Shown: positions 11,819-14,522 of the stretch, piece after piece
How the letters are laid out: every line of letters begins with the position of its first letter
Position numbering within the stretch: position 1 is the first letter of the stretch
Translations under genes and position numbers: made by a program
Notes under the pieces: model-generated
Databases searched by the model: none
What the model was told of the DNA's origin: nothing
The model's input: the letters and a program-made list of their open reading frames with translations, nothing else
Origin: Acidobacteriaceae bacterium
Lineage (GTDB): Bacteria > Acidobacteriota > Terriglobia > Terriglobales > Acidobacteriaceae
Direction of reading: 5' to 3'
DNA: 14,522 nucleotides
Assembly: GCA_003154055.1 (NCBI GenBank)
Contig: PMCH01000173.1
Location: forward strand, 14,566 to 29,087

Positions 11819-12721
11819 ATGCTTCCCACCGGAGTTGTTTTTTTGTCACAGGAAATGTCCTCTCAGCCAACCAGCCGTCTGTGGAACAGTGGCCCGGGCC
11901 CGGTCTTCCAATGCCTTTCTCTGGCGTTGACGCTCCTGCTCTCCGTGTCCGCGTCCCTCGGCCAGGCGAAGGGTCCCGGGTATGTCGGCACCGTGGAAGC
12001 TCCCGAGGCTGACGTTCTCAGCGCAGTGAAATCGATCGTGCACGAGCCGGTGATTTACGGCACCTACTCGTACGAAAAAGACAAGCAACTCAAGGGCGCG
12101 AGGCCGGCGGATTCTTCCAATGCTTTCGCGGACCCACCCGAAGACGGCAAGGTATTTTTTAAAATAGCCGAGAACGTTCTCGCCCCGCGGCATTTCAAGG
12201 AGACGGCGGATATGGGCACGGTCGCTGTCCGCTATGTGGTGCAGGCGACGGGCGCCACCACCACGTCAATCCGAATTGACGCTGTTTACGTCGAGAAGAA
12301 CCGCAGACGCCCGCACCAGTCCGACGGAACGGTCGAGGAGAGCGAGTTCAAAGCGATTGAAGACCTGGTGCAGAAAAACCAGGCGCAACAGGACGACTCC
12401 AGGAGAATGGACGAGGGGCAGGCCGCCGTGGCCCGCACACCGGCCGCCGGTGAAGTAATTCCGCCCGTCGCGGAATCGGTTTCCTCGAACACCGGATTGG
12501 AAAAGCGGGTCAGCGACCTGAAACACAAAGTCGAGATTCGCACCGTCGCCGGCGGAGCGGCTCTCAAATCGGCTCCCTTCCGCACCGCTGCCACCTTGCG
12601 GCCGCTACCATCCGACGCGGAGTTGCTGGTCGTGGTGGTGACCAAGTACTGGTATGGCGTGGAGACCACCGATGGACAACGCGGCTGGGTGCATCACAGC
12701 CAGGTGGAGCCGTTGCCATGA
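11819..12721 (+). CDS. Exported protein with C-terminal bacterial SH3-like domain
   Basis: This 300-residue protein has a hydrophobic signal segment (31-49, SLALTLLLSVSASLGQ). A folded region (about 57-186) contains VFFKIAENVLAPRHF and MGTVAVRYVVQATG, a polar linker (187-235) follows, and an SH3-like domain (238-299, ending GQRGWVHHSQVEPLP) closes it. No enzyme motif is seen. The start at 11819 has GGAG 5 nt upstream. An alternative ATG at 11855 gives a shorter, more normal signal peptide but has AGGA almost touching it. The frame is open back to 11324, but that stretch overlaps the cytochrome-porin gene and has no coding character. Its stop overlaps the next start by 4 nt. SH3-like domains of this kind often bind cell-wall or protein partners. 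The position before ctaB and opposite the oxidase operon suggests a respiratory or envelope role, without proof. Confidence 0.75.
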   Translation: MLPTGVVFLSQEMSSQPTSRLWNSGPGPVFQCLSLALTLLLSVSASLGQAKGPGYVGTVEAPEADVLSAVKSIVHEPVIYGTYSYEKDKQLKGARPADSSNAFADPPEDGKVFFKIAENVLAPRHFKETADMGTVAVRYVVQATGATTTSIRIDAVYVEKNRRRPHQSDGTVEESEFKAIEDLVQKNQAQQDDSRRMDEGQAAVARTPAAGEVIPPVAESVSSNTGLEKRVSDLKHKVEIRTVAGGAALKSAPFRTAATLRPLPSDAELLVVVVTKYWYGVETTDGQRGWVHHSQVEPLP

Positions 12722-14043
12722 TCCGATCGCGCTGTATGGCCAACACCTTTCGGCGGCGTTCCGGCGTTTTCCCGTTGCTCGCGACATTGATTCTGCTGAC
12801 AAACATCGCGGTGTTGGCACCCAGCCAGACCAGTCCCAGCGAGCATCGTTTCCAGGCTCCGCAGGCTGCTGTCGATAAGGCGTTGCGCGACATGCAGGCA
12901 TCCTCGCCCGGCCGTCTTCCGATTCTTGATGGCTTTGTAGCGCCTGATACTCCCATGCTGGGCAATTTTCAGCGAGCCTACTACCAGTACACGATCGAGA
13001 CGCATCCGCTCGGCTCCGGGGCAACCTCGCTGCGCGTGGCGGCCAAGATTACCGCGTGGTTCACCAGCGACCATCCGGAAGAAAGCGGATACCGGGTGCT
13101 TCCCTCCAACGGACGGCTCGAGTCGGACCTGGTCGAGAGGCTGGAAGAGGCCCTGCAACAAACATCAGCGAGTGTTGCGATGGGTTCAAGTGGACCCGGC
13201 GCCGCGCCAGTTGTGCCTTCCGCAAAGGCGCAACCCGCGACTGCGGAGCCAAGTCCGCGAGCGGCGACTGCGAATTCCTCCGCATTCCATACGTCTCTTC
13301 CCATGGACCGTAGCGCTCTGGCGCCCCCCAGCACACAGGATCTCGCGCAGCAAAAGCGGGTTCAGCAACTCACGGAGCAAGCCACCAATCTGGAAGAAGT
13401 TCTGCACAACCAGACCCGGCCGAATGATCTGGCGGCGGTCCTCAAGTCGGGCACGCCGGTTTTTGTAAAGCCTGTCGATGGTTCGCCGGCGTTATTTCAA
13501 GCGGACGCCGAGGACGAATTCAAGATCGTGGACCAGTCCGCAAGCTGGGTGCACGTACAGATCTCCGGTATCTCTCGAGGCTGGATCCGGCGGGCCGACC
13601 TGGAAATGCCGGGCGATGCCAGCCCTTCGGCCGGTTCTTCACCGCGCGCTGCAGCCACTTCCCCGCCCCTGCAAGCTCACGAAGATACTTCTCTTTTCCC
13701 CGGAGACTGGCCGGCTTTGCGAGGCAGGATGGTTCGCATCATCTGGGTGCACCCTGACTCTGCCGCCGGTCCGAGTGAAAGCGATCATTGGCGCCTCGCC
13801 CGCTCGGTGTTTCGGGATGCCTATGCCCGCATCGCGGGAACGAGCCCGAAGATCGAGGGTGTGGTCATCGTGATTGATGCGCCCGATGGCGGAATGATTG
13901 CCGCCACTACCGATGCGCTCCGGCGCTGGAATACGGGCGCCATTCCCGATGCCGCTTTTCGCAAAGAGTGCTGGGCCGATCCACCGGAAACTTTGCGAGA
14001 AACCACGGAACTTCAACCCACAGTCAAATCCGGGACCGAGTAA
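12718..14043 (+). CDS. Exported protein with internal SH3-like domain
   Basis: This 441-residue protein has an N-terminal signal or anchor (17-35). An alpha/beta region (about 50-147) contains YYQYTIETHPLGSGATSLRV, followed by a Pro/Ala/Ser-rich linker (148-205), a short predicted coiled coil (207-231) and an SH3-like domain (245-297, with SWVHVQISGISRGWIRRADL). After a second linker an unrecognised domain follows (about 330-422). The ATG overlaps the previous stop (ATGA), with GGAG at 12706-12709, so the two proteins are probably translated together. The overall plan, a signal, an alpha/beta region, a linker and an SH3-like domain, repeats that of the neighbour, which suggests a shared origin or a joint complex. 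It ends 6 nt before ctaB. Function is unknown; no catalytic motif is visible. Confidence 0.8.
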   Translation: MIRSRCMANTFRRRSGVFPLLATLILLTNIAVLAPSQTSPSEHRFQAPQAAVDKALRDMQASSPGRLPILDGFVAPDTPMLGNFQRAYYQYTIETHPLGSGATSLRVAAKITAWFTSDHPEESGYRVLPSNGRLESDLVERLEEALQQTSASVAMGSSGPGAAPVVPSAKAQPATAEPSPRAATANSSAFHTSLPMDRSALAPPSTQDLAQQKRVQQLTEQATNLEEVLHNQTRPNDLAAVLKSGTPVFVKPVDGSPALFQADAEDEFKIVDQSASWVHVQISGISRGWIRRADLEMPGDASPSAGSSPRAAATSPPLQAHEDTSLFPGDWPALRGRMVRIIWVHPDSAAGPSESDHWRLARSVFRDAYARIAGTSPKIEGVVIVIDAPDGGMIAATTDALRRWNTGAIPDAAFRKECWADPPETLRETTELQPTVKSGTE

Positions 14044-14049
14044 GCAGCT

Positions 14050-14522
14050 ATGGCCGAAATTTCAAAACGACTTGCTGTGCTGACAACTGCCGCCGCCAGT
14101 CTGGTGCGCGATTACGCCGAACTGACCAAAGCGCGCATTACCACTCTGATCGTGCTCACCGCATGGTCCGGCTACTTCTTCAGCGCGCACAAGGCCGGTC
14201 TTCCGGCGTGGTCCATGGGACTGCTGCACGCGCTGTTTGGGGTCGCGCTCGTCTCCAGCGGGACCGCCGCCCTCAATGAAGTGCTGGAAAGCAACGTGGA
14301 TGCGCGCATGCTCCGAACGGCGCGCCGCCCGCTTCCAGCCGGCCGAATGACGAGGTGGCACGCCGCAACCATCGGCCTGATTCTGACCCTGGGCGGATCA
14401 CTCTATCTGGCTTGGTTTGCGAACGCACTCACGGGCTTGCTCGTTTTTCTGACGGCGCTGGTTTACCTGGCCGCTTACACTCCGCTGAAACAGGTTTCCC
14501 CCGTCTGTACGTTTGTCGGCGC
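14050..14522 (+). CDS. ctaB: Haem O synthase (protohaem IX farnesyltransferase), 5' part
   Basis: The first 157 codons are present and the frame stays open at the window edge. CtaB adds farnesyl to haem b in the inner membrane, the first step to haem a for aa3 oxidases. Visible family features are ELTKARITTLIVLTAW (24-39), the prenyl diphosphate motif region NEVLESNVDARMLRTARRPL (76-95) and AAYTPLKQ in a later helix. The motif usually reads N-x3-D-x3-D; here the first Asp is Glu80, with Asn76 and Asp84 kept. Glu should still bind Mg. It starts 6 nt after the SH3 gene, so it is probably in the same transcript and supplies haem for the divergent oxidase operon. Confidence 0.92.
   Translation, partial: MAEISKRLAVLTTAAASLVRDYAELTKARITTLIVLTAWSGYFFSAHKAGLPAWSMGLLHALFGVALVSSGTAALNEVLESNVDARMLRTARRPLPAGRMTRWHAATIGLILTLGGSLYLAWFANALTGLLVFLTALVYLAAYTPLKQVSPVCTFVG

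Noticed and set aside
1..14522. Mobile elements, CRISPR arrays, tRNA or rRNA genes
   Set aside because: No transposase, integrase, regularly spaced repeat or recognisable RNA gene was seen on either strand.

Overview
The window looks like a chromosomal segment of a high-GC Gram-negative bacterium, most likely an acidobacterium (Acidobacteriota, Terriglobia). The indications are an outer-membrane barrel cytochrome, a small secreted protein of a type common in acidobacteria (DUF5818-like), a TIGR03118-type secreted protein, and the flavour of the cytochrome oxidase cluster. This placement rests on remembered family resemblance, not on a search.

Left part (1-2502): a plus-strand MdlA-like ABC exporter half-transporter is followed by a small exported Cys-containing protein. 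A strong GNRA-loop hairpin at 2455-2484 closes the convergent minus-strand gene. The TIGR03118-family gene (2503-3525, minus) follows and appears to be its own transcription unit.

Central part (3750-11488, minus): one long collinear operon, read right to left. It encodes an outer-membrane monohaem cytochrome-porin (Cyc2-like), a dihaem periplasmic cytochrome c, a plastocyanin-like blue copper protein, cytochrome oxidase subunits II and I, two different subunit III genes, a subunit IV, and a small membrane protein with a Cys-x-x-Cys motif. Most gaps are 9-48 nt; the two larger gaps, of 78 and 74 nt on either side of coxB, hold GC-rich hairpins. The order is very like the rus operon of Acidithiobacillus ferrooxidans (cyc2-cyc1-coxBACD plus a blue copper protein). 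That suggests a complete path from the outer membrane through the periplasm to O2. The oxidase has unusual residues: the K-pathway Lys and Thr of subunit I are Leu and Ala, and the two carboxylates of the Mg site at the I/II interface are Ala and Gln.

Right part (11489-14522, plus): a 330-nt divergent intergenic region holds a good sigma70-like promoter for the plus strand and a 19-bp palindrome in the leader of the oxidase operon. Two translationally coupled exported proteins with bacterial SH3-like domains follow, then ctaB (haem O synthase), cut by the window end. The two SH3 proteins sit between the oxidase operon and a haem-maturation gene, so a role in oxidase assembly or the cell envelope is possible but unproven.
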